A DNA stretch of 64,000 nt, from the NCBI RefSeq assembly GCF_947495205.1, contig NZ_CANLXV010000003.1, forward strand, positions 186,001 through 250,000. Direction: 5' to 3'. A program made the position numbers and the translations under genes. Position 1 is the stretch's first letter. Every line of letters starts with the position of its first letter. The notes below the pieces were generated by a model, which worked only from the letters and a program-made list of their open reading frames with translations, did not search any database and was not told where the DNA came from. This document shows positions 37,087 through 45,045 of the stretch, piece by piece. This DNA comes from an uncultured Polaribacter sp. Its GTDB lineage: Bacteria; Bacteroidota; Bacteroidia; Flavobacteriales; Flavobacteriaceae.

Positions 37087-38067
37087 ATGAAAAAAGCATT
37101 GGTAATTTCTGGAGGTGGAAGTAAGGGAGCATTTGCAGGTGGAGTTGCACAATACTTAATGAAGAATGAAGGTAAAGAATACGATCTGTTTTTAGGAACA
37201 TCTACAGGTAGCTTAATGGTTTCCCATTTGGCAATGGGTATGCTAGACGAATTAAAACATTTGTATACCAATGTAAATCAAGAAACTATATTTAGTAATA
37301 ATCCGTTTAAAATTAAAAAAGTTGCTGGCGAAAAGGTGATTAGTATCAATCATTTTAATACATTTTGGAACTTTTTAAACGGTAGAAAAACTTTTGGAGA
37401 AAGCAAAAATTTACGTGCTTTAATTAAAAGAAATATTACTAAAGAAATGTATAACACTATAAGAGCCACACAGAAAGAAGTGGTGGTAACTGTATCTAAT
37501 TTAACGGCCAATCAAATAGAATACAAATCTATAAATGATTGTTCTTATGACGATTTCTGTGATTGGATTTGGGGTTCTTGCAATTATGTGCCATTTATGA
37601 GTTTGTTGGAAAAAAATTATTGTCAATATGCAGATGGTGGCTTTGGTTCTTTAATACCTATAAGAGAAGCAATATTAAGAGGCGCTACAGAAATTGACGC
37701 CATTATTTTAGAAACAGAAGTAACGCAAATAAATAGATTGCACGCTAAAAATCCGTTTTCTTTATTGTTTGATGTTTTTGATTTTATGTTGGTACATGTA
37801 GAAAGGCATAATATTACTATTGGTAAATTGGCTGCTGCTAATAAAAACGTAAACTTAAATTTGTATTATACACCTACCGTTTTAACTACAAATTCTTTAG
37901 TTTTTGATAAAGTATTAATGAAAAAATGGTGGCAATCTGGTTTTGATTATGCCAAGTCTAAAGACGAAGAAAAAATGAGTGAATTTAGGCCAGATGTTTT
38001 AACAGATAAGGAAATAGAAGATTGTTTAGAAGATCCTAATAATTTAAACATTAACAAATCAAAGTAA
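37087..38067 (+). CDS. Patatin-like phospholipase
   Basis: 326 residues, cytoplasmic. The oxyanion loop GGGSKGAFAGG, nucleophile elbow GTSTGS (GxSxG) and the dyad Asp in ADGGFGSL are all present, so it should be an active lipid acyl hydrolase. It is divergent from the propeller gene across 45 bases. Confidence 0.93.
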   Translation: MKKALVISGGGSKGAFAGGVAQYLMKNEGKEYDLFLGTSTGSLMVSHLAMGMLDELKHLYTNVNQETIFSNNPFKIKKVAGEKVISINHFNTFWNFLNGRKTFGESKNLRALIKRNITKEMYNTIRATQKEVVVTVSNLTANQIEYKSINDCSYDDFCDWIWGSCNYVPFMSLLEKNYCQYADGGFGSLIPIREAILRGATEIDAIILETEVTQINRLHAKNPFSLLFDVFDFMLVHVERHNITIGKLAAANKNVNLNLYYTPTVLTTNSLVFDKVLMKKWWQSGFDYAKSKDEEKMSEFRPDVLTDKEIEDCLEDPNNLNINKSK

Positions 38068-38076
38068 AAGCATAAA

Positions 38077-38113
38077 AAAAGCTCCTTAAAATATTTAATT
38101 TTAAGGAGCTTTT
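38077..38113. terminator. Bidirectional terminator
   Basis: AAAAGCTCCTTAAAA pairs with TTTTAAGGAGCTTTT around a 7-base loop. It separates the patatin gene from the convergent S41 protease gene. Confidence 0.85.
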
Positions 38114-38129
38114 AAATTATTTAAAAAAA

Positions 38130-39608
38130 CTAATTGTCTATTTCTGTATACATATTATTACCAGCAGGCATTGCCAATTTAGAATCGTAAATTTGTTCTA
38201 TATTTAAAGCATTTTGTGATTTAAAATTGCCCTTAGCACCAGTAGTAATAAAAGTTAATGTTCGGTTTAAAAGAGGATCTGATTTTTCTCCTAAAACACC
38301 TAAATTACCAGGATTTTCAATGATGTTTATACCATTAAAATTACTACCAGCAACATTACCAGGAATAATGCCATTTGGGTAATTATTACCATCTTTATTC
38401 TGAATTTCAAAAACTAAAGGTTGCATAGCGTAGGTGTGATCTGGATTTAAATTATCGCCATTTCTAAATAAGTTTTCAGAATCATATAAAGTAATAGAGC
38501 CAACTTGTTTTCCAACGGTTTCTGTACCAATTACTTGTACATCAATATAGGCATCTAAAGCATTAATTACCAATTCTGATGCTGAAGCAGAACTACCTGA
38601 AACAATAAAATATACACGTGTTAAATTTAAACTATTTATAGCCTCATTAACACCATTATTAACAATGATTGAAGTAGGAAAATTATCTACAAAATTATCT
38701 TCATCTAAAGCATTGGTAACTTTCTGGTTCCAGACTTGTTTTGCATAGATTTCATTAGCAAATTGTCCTGTAATCATAGCACCTAAATAACCTGCAGTTC
38801 TTGTAGAACCTCCTGGGTTATATCTTAAATCTACAATTAAATCGTTAATGTTTTCTGATTTAAAATTGCCAAAAACGGCATTTAATTCTCGGTCAAAAGA
38901 ACTGGCAAATTGGTTATACATTAAATACCCAATTTTTCTATTACCTTCTTCTATAACTTCAGAAACGGCTATTGGGTTTTCTTGTAGTTCTGTTTTTGTT
39001 AGAGAAAAAGTTGTGTTGTTATCTGTAGGATTTCCATTATTAAAATCTCCTATGCCAATAGTAAATGCATTGTTGTTGCCAAAAAGTAAATCTCTAAAAT
39101 TAACATCTGTAAGTTGTGTGCCATTTACGCTAGTTATTAACATACCTCTTTGTACACCTGCTGTGTCTGCACTAGAATTTGGTACAACATAACGTACATA
39201 AGCATAAACATTTGTATTGCTGTTTTGGTATCTTACAAAACCAAGCTCCATACCTGTGGTTAAATTTATGCCTTGAAAAGAGTTTTCTAGAGCAACATAA
39301 TCATCTACTATCCAAGAAAAACGATCTACATTTCCTGCGTCAAATAATAAACTGTTAAAAGTACTTTCTGGCGAATCTAAATCTCTATAAAATGTGTAAA
39401 TATCTAACAAATTGTTAAATCTATTATCTGCTAAATTGGGCACATCTTCTTGCCATAAATAATACAAGTTTAAACCTCTCCATATAAAATAATTGATATC
39501 ATCTGCAGTGGTTACTTCAAAAGGAGGTTCACTTTCTTCAACTTCATTACTACAAGAAAAATTTAAAAAAAGTGATAGCGTTAAGGTAATTATTACATAT
39601 TTTTTCAT
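38130..39608 (-). CDS. S41 family C-terminal processing protease, surface lipoprotein
   Basis: 492 residues. Signal with lipobox Cys, then SNEVEESEP, an acidic stretch typical of surface-exported Bacteroidota lipoproteins. A PDZ-like region lies near residues 120-190. Core motifs: DLRYNPGG, nucleophile Ser342 in SASASEL and Lys367 (25 residues later, as in Tsp/CtpA) in GTETVGKQVG. It should be an active serine protease. It is a tandem homologue of the gene at 39614: both share FIW--LN-YYL-Q--PDLAD-RFN and are 5 bases apart. Confidence 0.93.
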   Translation of the reverse strand: MKKYVIITLTLSLFLNFSCSNEVEESEPPFEVTTADDINYFIWRGLNLYYLWQEDVPNLADNRFNNLLDIYTFYRDLDSPESTFNSLLFDAGNVDRFSWIVDDYVALENSFQGINLTTGMELGFVRYQNSNTNVYAYVRYVVPNSSADTAGVQRGMLITSVNGTQLTDVNFRDLLFGNNNAFTIGIGDFNNGNPTDNNTTFSLTKTELQENPIAVSEVIEEGNRKIGYLMYNQFASSFDRELNAVFGNFKSENINDLIVDLRYNPGGSTRTAGYLGAMITGQFANEIYAKQVWNQKVTNALDEDNFVDNFPTSIIVNNGVNEAINSLNLTRVYFIVSGSSASASELVINALDAYIDVQVIGTETVGKQVGSITLYDSENLFRNGDNLNPDHTYAMQPLVFEIQNKDGNNYPNGIIPGNVAGSNFNGINIIENPGNLGVLGEKSDPLLNRTLTFITTGAKGNFKSQNALNIEQIYDSKLAMPAGNNMYTEIDN

Positions 39609-39613
39609 AATTG

Positions 39614-41071
39614 TTAATTTGTATTAGGTAAATTTTGTGTTATTAACACACCATTATCTAACAATCTTTGCGCATCTAAAGAATTATAAATAAACTCATA
39701 ATTGTTAGGATTACAATTAAAGTTTACACCAGAATTACCGGTAGAAATATAGGTTAAAACTCTATCTAATATTGGTTCTGTGCGTTCTCCTAATTCTCCT
39801 AAATTTAAAATATCTTCATTTGTACAAGTTGTAATGTTAGGTGTAAAACCATCTATAAAACTTTGGTCGTTATTATTGGTGAAAGTTAACACAGTTGGTT
39901 GTGTTGCTATAGTATGTGTAGTATTTCTATTGGCAAAATTATAATCTTCAGAATTGTATAAAGTAAGTATTCCATTAGGGTTTCCTGCAGTATTTGTGCC
40001 AATTATTTCTACATTTATGTAGGGTTTTAAACTGTTTATTAACAGTTCTATACCAGATGATCCATCAAAATTTTCACCATTTAAAATTAGATATACATTA
40101 TTTAAATTTAGGCTATTTAAGTTACCTCTTTCAGCTATTTGTGTAGGGAAATTGGTTACTAAAGCTTCTGGTTCATTGTCTAAAAACCAACGTTGTGCTT
40201 TTGCATTCCATTCTTTTTTTATTAGAGGTTCTGCTGCAAACTGGCCAGTAATTAAAGCGGCTAAATAAGCGATGTTTGTTTCTGTTTCAGAGCCAGAAAT
40301 ACTGTATCTTAAATCTAAAATTAATTCATTAACAGCCTGATTTTTAAATGCTAAAAAGGTGTTATTTAATTCTTCAATTGAATTTTCTGAAAAATCATTA
40401 GCAAATAATAAATATCCAATATTAGCTGCTCCTAAAGCAAACGTTTTTTCAATTAATGCAGTTGGGTAGTTGTAATTTTCTTTTTCTAATGAGACTACTT
40501 TTCCGTTAGCAGTAATGTTTACGCCATCAAAATTAACCATACCTAAGTTAAATGGATTTGTATTTGTAATTAATAAGTTTTCAAAATTTGTTTTTGTTAA
40601 AATGGTTCCATTAACACTGTTAAAAAATTCTCCTCTTCTAATGTTTTTGTTACTTGCATTAGAATTTGGTAAAATATGGCTAACAATACCAATAATATTA
40701 TCCGTATTATTTGGTTGCTCAATGGCAATAAATTCCATACCATTGGTAAACGCAGTTCTAGGCAAATTGATGTTTAAATTGGTGTAATCTAGTATCAGAT
40801 TAGAATTTTCATCAGTAGGTATTAAAAGACCATTAAAAAGTACTTGGTTATCTGCAAAGCCGTTTAAATAATTATTTAATTCTTGGTCAGAATTAAAACG
40901 TCTATCTGCTAAATCAGGTATTTGATCTTGATAAAGGTAGTATGCGTTTAAGCTTTTCCAAATAAAATCTTGTACAACTATATTTTCTGGTATCGTAATT
41001 TCTTTTTCACATTGTATAAAACTGAATATACAAACTAAAAATAAGGCGCTTTTAAAAAGGTTTTTCATCAA
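39614..41071 (-). CDS. S41-like lipoprotein, apparently degenerate tandem paralogue
   Basis: 485 residues, exported lipoprotein (MMKNLFKSALFLVCIFSFIQC). It follows the same layout as the downstream S41 protease, but key positions have changed. DLRYNPGG has become DLRYSISG. Ser339 in GSSGIELL is still aligned with the nucleophile, but the general-base Lys is Asn364 in GTNTAGNPNG. It may be catalytically dead, or use an altered mechanism. It may bind peptide or assist the active copy. It is the promoter-proximal gene of the pair. Confidence 0.85.
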   Translation of the reverse strand: MMKNLFKSALFLVCIFSFIQCEKEITIPENIVVQDFIWKSLNAYYLYQDQIPDLADRRFNSDQELNNYLNGFADNQVLFNGLLIPTDENSNLILDYTNLNINLPRTAFTNGMEFIAIEQPNNTDNIIGIVSHILPNSNASNKNIRRGEFFNSVNGTILTKTNFENLLITNTNPFNLGMVNFDGVNITANGKVVSLEKENYNYPTALIEKTFALGAANIGYLLFANDFSENSIEELNNTFLAFKNQAVNELILDLRYSISGSETETNIAYLAALITGQFAAEPLIKKEWNAKAQRWFLDNEPEALVTNFPTQIAERGNLNSLNLNNVYLILNGENFDGSSGIELLINSLKPYINVEIIGTNTAGNPNGILTLYNSEDYNFANRNTTHTIATQPTVLTFTNNNDQSFIDGFTPNITTCTNEDILNLGELGERTEPILDRVLTYISTGNSGVNFNCNPNNYEFIYNSLDAQRLLDNGVLITQNLPNTN

Positions 41072-41231
41072 TACTAAAATAAAGATTATTTGCTAATTCT
41101 AACGCAAAACTATAACAAATAGTATTATTTTTAACATCTGTTGTAACAAAAAACAGTGCCAATCGTTCTAATAATGTAAACCTTGAAATAAAATACAATA
41201 ATTAGGGTTTTTTAAACCAGTAAAATTAGAA

Positions 41232-41741
41232 ATGAAACAATCAGAATTTTTACAAGTTGTTTTACCTTTTAAAGACAAGTTATTTAGGTTGGCAAAAAGA
41301 TTGTTGGTTTCTAGAGAAGAGGCAGAAGATGCTACGCAAGAACTTATTTTTAAATTATGGAAAAGTAAAGAAAAAATAGAGAATTATAAAAATGTAGAAG
41401 CTTTTGCAATCACAATGACTAAAAACTATTGTTATGATCGATTAAAATCTAAACAAGCCAATAATTTAAGTTTAATACATACCAATTATAAAGAAAAAGA
41501 AACGTCTTTAGATAAAAAAATAGAATATAAAGACAGTGTAAATCTAGTACATCAATTGATAGAAACCTTGCCAGCACAACAAAAAATTATAATTCAGTTA
41601 AGAGATATTGAACAATATGATTTTGATGAAATTTGTAAAATTACAGACATGAAACCCAACACAGTTAGGGTGGCATTATCTAGAGCAAGGAAAACAATTA
41701 GAGAAGCATTAATAAAAAAACACAACTATGGAGTTAGCTAA
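41232..41741 (+). CDS. ECF-type RNA polymerase sigma factor
   Basis: 169 residues with sigma region 2 (FKDKLFRLAKRLLVSREEAEDATQ-type start, then NVEAFAITMTKNYCYDRLK) and region 4 (LPAQQKIIIQLRDIEQYDF... with the HTH DMKPNTVRVALSRARKTI). Region 1 and 3 are absent. It overlaps the next gene by 14 bases, and that gene has the features of an anti-sigma partner. Confidence 0.95.
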   Translation: MKQSEFLQVVLPFKDKLFRLAKRLLVSREEAEDATQELIFKLWKSKEKIENYKNVEAFAITMTKNYCYDRLKSKQANNLSLIHTNYKEKETSLDKKIEYKDSVNLVHQLIETLPAQQKIIIQLRDIEQYDFDEICKITDMKPNTVRVALSRARKTIREALIKKHNYGVS

Positions 41742-42141
41742 CATAGAAAAATTAATAGAAAAATACCTAAACGCAGCAACTACTTTGCAAGAGGAAACTA
41801 CCTTAAAAATCTATTTTACAGAAGGTGATGTTGCGCCTCATTTGCAAGAATATAAATACCTGTTTGCGTATTTTAAAACAGCAAAGCAAGATAAATTTAC
41901 AAAAACCATTAATTTAAAAACTAAAAAACGAAATTATAAATGGTTAAGTGTAGCAGCATCTGTAATGCTATTGTTTAGTGTATTTATTGGCAAACAAGAA
42001 TATGATAAATACCAAGCAAAAAAAATGTATGCTCAAATAAGTAAGGGTTTAAAGTTATTATCTTCAAATCTTAAAAAAGGAGAAAAAGCTGTTGCTCATT
42101 TGTATGTATATGAAAATTCAGTAAAAAAAATAGTAAAGTAA
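41728..42141 (+). CDS. Putative anti-sigma / membrane protein
   Basis: 137 residues with a cytoplasmic helical N terminus, one membrane helix (WLSVAASVMLLFSVFIG, about residues 71-87) and a short exterior part. Overlapping the ECF sigma gene by 14 bases, it has the size and topology of a minimal anti-sigma factor, but no ZAS or FecR motif is seen. The assignment comes mainly from position. Confidence 0.7.
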   Translation: MELANIEKLIEKYLNAATTLQEETTLKIYFTEGDVAPHLQEYKYLFAYFKTAKQDKFTKTINLKTKKRNYKWLSVAASVMLLFSVFIGKQEYDKYQAKKMYAQISKGLKLLSSNLKKGEKAVAHLYVYENSVKKIVK

Positions 42142-42166
42142 AAAACAGTAAATAAACACAGAAATT

Positions 42167-42691
42167 ATGAAAAAAAATATAGTATTAATAGCTTTTATTC
42201 TTGCACCAATGATGTTTAGTGCACAGTCTTTTTTTGAGGCTTTAGAAGATATGGATGGAGTAGATATGGTAGTTGTAAACAAAGATGCTTTTGAGCTTTT
42301 ATCTAAATTTAGTCCAGAAAAATTAGAGGCAAGTAAAGAAATGAATGTCTTTAATATGATTACAGAGTTAAATGAATTTAGAATGTTTTCTGCTGATGAT
42401 GTTAAAATTGCAGAAAAAATGGAAACTATGGTAAATGGTGCCATTAAAAAGAACAGGTTAACAGAATTAATGCGCATTAAGGAAGACGATTCTAGAATTA
42501 AAATCTATGTAAAAACAACAAAAAATAAAGATTATGTAAGTGAGGTTTTAATGTTTATTAAAGGTTTAGACAAGCAAACTAAAGGTATTACAGAGTCTAT
42601 GATTATTTCTTTAACGGGCAATATAGATGTAAATAAAATGTCTGATTTAGCCGATGCTTTTATAAAAGAAGATAAAAATAAGGACAAATAA
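42167..42691 (+). CDS. DUF4252 domain protein
   Basis: 174 residues with a signal peptide (MKKNIVLIAFILAPMMFSAQ). The mature part, with FFEALEDMDGVDMVVVNKDAFELLSKF and later LMRIKEDDSRIKIYVK, MFIKGLDKQTKGIT and SLTGNIDV, matches DUF4252, found in Bacteroidota next to ECF sigma factors. Function unknown. It follows the membrane protein by 25 bases. Confidence 0.85.
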   Translation: MKKNIVLIAFILAPMMFSAQSFFEALEDMDGVDMVVVNKDAFELLSKFSPEKLEASKEMNVFNMITELNEFRMFSADDVKIAEKMETMVNGAIKKNRLTELMRIKEDDSRIKIYVKTTKNKDYVSEVLMFIKGLDKQTKGITESMIISLTGNIDVNKMSDLADAFIKEDKNKDK

Positions 42692-42734
42692 TAACAAATT
42701 GAATTTAGTATTCAGTTTTAAAATACCTAAAAAT

Positions 42735-43277
42735 ATGTCAAAAATAACCAAACTTTTTTCCTTATTATTTTTTGTAATGCTTGCAAGCTCTTGTAATAAT
42801 GAAAAATCATTACAACGCTACTTGGTAGACACTAATGGTAAACCAGGTTTTATTACGGGAGATTTACCTATAAGTACAGTTTTATCGCCAAAGGCGGATG
42901 TTTCTAAGGAAGTAAAAGAAACCATTAAAAGCATTAAAAAAATTAACGTTACTTTTTTGCCAAAGACAAATGATAATTCAGAAAAGTACGAAGTTGAAAA
43001 AGTAAAATTAAAAACCATTTTTAAAGGAAACAAAACCTATAAAGACTTGGTAGCCATGAAAATAAAAGGCATGAATGTTAAAATTTATTTTACAGGTGAT
43101 ACCAATAATATCGATGAAGTTATTGCATTTGGATATGGTGAAAATACTGGAGTAGGAGTTGCCAGATTGTTGGGAGAAAATATGAACCCCGCAAAAATTA
43201 TAAATGCACTAAAAAGTATGGATTTTGATGAGAAAAGTCCTGCATTACAACAATTTGCAAGTTTGTTTACCAAATAA
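42735..43277 (+). CDS. DUF4252-like lipoprotein
   Basis: 180 residues from the ATG at 42735; the frame extends to 42699 but that would add an unlikely tail before the signal MSKITKLFSLLFFVMLASSC (lipobox Cys). The mature domain resembles the previous gene's product in layout, with a threaded MKIKGMNVKIYFTGDTNNIDE segment. Fourth and last gene of the sigma operon, before a terminator. Confidence 0.75.
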   Translation: MSKITKLFSLLFFVMLASSCNNEKSLQRYLVDTNGKPGFITGDLPISTVLSPKADVSKEVKETIKSIKKINVTFLPKTNDNSEKYEVEKVKLKTIFKGNKTYKDLVAMKIKGMNVKIYFTGDTNNIDEVIAFGYGENTGVGVARLLGENMNPAKIINALKSMDFDEKSPALQQFASLFTK

Positions 43278-43295
43278 AAATAATGCATTGTTTTT

Positions 43296-43330
43296 AAGCC
43301 ATAATTCTTAGCAGAATTATGGCTTTTTTT
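43296..43330 (+). terminator. Rho-independent terminator of the sigma operon
   Basis: AAGCCATAATTCT (43296-43308) pairs perfectly with AGAATTATGGCTT (43313-43325), loop TAGC, then a T run. Confidence 0.85.
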
Positions 43331-43352
43331 GTTATTTTTAGAAAAAATTGTA

Positions 43353-44930
43353 ATGAGATTATATATTTTAATTCTTCTATTCATTATCACTATCACATCT
43401 TGTGTGAGCGTACAAAAACACAATAGACAAATATCTAAATTACACAGCGTAAAAGAACTAAGTGCAGATGTTGACGAATTGTATTCACAACTTCAAAAAT
43501 ACCATCCAAGATTGTATCAATATAAAAGTAAAGTTGTTTTAGATTTTAAGTTTGATAGTTTAAAGCAATCTTTAACACCAATGAATAGTAAAGATTTCTA
43601 TAAAAAAACAGTTCAGGTTGTTTCACAAATGGGACATGGACATACAGGGATAACTCCACCCAAAAAAATAAAAACTAAAGAAGAAAGAAAATTATATCGC
43701 AGGCAAAAAAACAATTTTAATACTTTAGATTTTGAGTATTTAAACAAACAATTATTTATAAGCAAAACCAAAGAAAAAGATGGTGCTTTATTGTTTGCAG
43801 AAGTTCTTAAAATAAACAATGAGGATGTTAGTGTACTTACCAAAAAATATCGAAAAATATTTTCGTCAGATGGTTACAATACTACATTTTATGATAAGGT
43901 AATTGGCAAACATTTTAAAAAGTATTTTTATAGAGACAAAGGTGAATTAGACAGCATTTCTTTAACTTTACAAATAGAGGATTCAACATTTATAAAAACT
44001 TTTAGAACAATTCTTAGAAAAAAAAGCACAAAAAACAGTCTTAAGAAAAAATCAGATTCAATTAAAAAAGATGCTACAAGAAAGAAACCTGTTATTCTAA
44101 GTAAATTAGAGAGAAAAAAGAGACGTAAGTTCAATAAAATACATGGCTATAATTATTCAGAGAAAACCTACACTAGAAATTTATCTTTTATTGGTAAAGA
44201 TAGCACAGTTGCTTATATGAAAATAAGAGGTTTTGGAAACGGAAGTTATAAAGAATTCTACGAGCAAACTTTTCAAACTTTAAAAAATAGAAATACAGAA
44301 AATCTAATAATTGATTTGCGCTATAATGGCGGAGGAAGAGCCGCAGAAATTAGAGATTTATATGCCTATTTAACGGATAAAGAATTCCAATTTTTTACAA
44401 AGAGTGAAGTAAAAACAAGATTTCCTGTTTTAAATTCTGTTTATACAAATACCAATAATTTATTCTCAAAAATAGTTGTAGGAATTGGGTCTCCCGTAAT
44501 CGTAGCTTACCGTGTTTTTAAAGTTAAAAAAGAAAACAATCAGTTGTATTTTAATTATAAAACTAAAATTAAAGAACCAAATCCTTTAAATTTTAAGGGT
44601 AAAATTTATGTATTAATTAATGGATACTCTTTTTCTGCTTCCGCAATTTTAGCAACTTACTTAAAAGCAAATCAACGTGCTATTTTTGTTGGCGAAGAAA
44701 CTGGTGGAGCATACAATGGCACTGTGGCAGGTTTTACAAGAGTACATGATTTAAAGCATTCTAAAGTTAGGGTTCACTTTGGTCTTATGCAAATACAAAC
44801 ACCATTTTTACAAAAGCCAGATGGTTTTGGTGTAAAACCAAATTTAGCCATTTCACCAACTTTAAAAGATAGAAAAGCCAAAATAGATCCAGAATTAGAT
44901 TGGGTTTTAAAAGATATTGTAAGTCAATAA
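43353..44930 (+). CDS. S41 family peptidase, exported
   Basis: 525 residues from the ATG at 43353. The signal MRLYILILLFIITITSC ends in a lipobox Cys. Conserved core: LIIDLRYNGGGRA, Ser nucleophile in SFSASAILATYLKAN and GEETGGAYNGTVAG. The Lys found 25 residues after Ser in CtpA-type members is absent, as in the GEETGG subgroup, so this group must use other residues. A very basic linker (residues about 225-265, rich in KK and RKK) interrupts the middle. Distant from the S41 pair at 38130-41071. Confidence 0.9.
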   Translation: MRLYILILLFIITITSCVSVQKHNRQISKLHSVKELSADVDELYSQLQKYHPRLYQYKSKVVLDFKFDSLKQSLTPMNSKDFYKKTVQVVSQMGHGHTGITPPKKIKTKEERKLYRRQKNNFNTLDFEYLNKQLFISKTKEKDGALLFAEVLKINNEDVSVLTKKYRKIFSSDGYNTTFYDKVIGKHFKKYFYRDKGELDSISLTLQIEDSTFIKTFRTILRKKSTKNSLKKKSDSIKKDATRKKPVILSKLERKKRRKFNKIHGYNYSEKTYTRNLSFIGKDSTVAYMKIRGFGNGSYKEFYEQTFQTLKNRNTENLIIDLRYNGGGRAAEIRDLYAYLTDKEFQFFTKSEVKTRFPVLNSVYTNTNNLFSKIVVGIGSPVIVAYRVFKVKKENNQLYFNYKTKIKEPNPLNFKGKIYVLINGYSFSASAILATYLKANQRAIFVGEETGGAYNGTVAGFTRVHDLKHSKVRVHFGLMQIQTPFLQKPDGFGVKPNLAISPTLKDRKAKIDPELDWVLKDIVSQ

Positions 44931-45016
44931 TATAAAATTAAAACACTTATTTTTCTAATGCGTTTGTTGCTTTCTGTTTTTAACTACGCATTAACAACTT
45001 CACTAGTTTATTTTCT

Positions 45017-45024
45017 TATTTTTG
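45017..45024 (+). promoter_or_regulatory. -7 promoter element for the M1 aminopeptidase
   Basis: TATTTTTG matches TAnnTTTG, 22 bases before the ATG at 45046. No TTG -33 box at the expected distance. Confidence 0.35.
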
Positions 45025-45045
45025 AAAAATTAGACAACACATTTT

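Noticed and set aside
42118..42477. Reverse 119-codon frame over the DUF4252 gene
   Set aside because: It opposes a signal-peptide-bearing gene in a clear operon.
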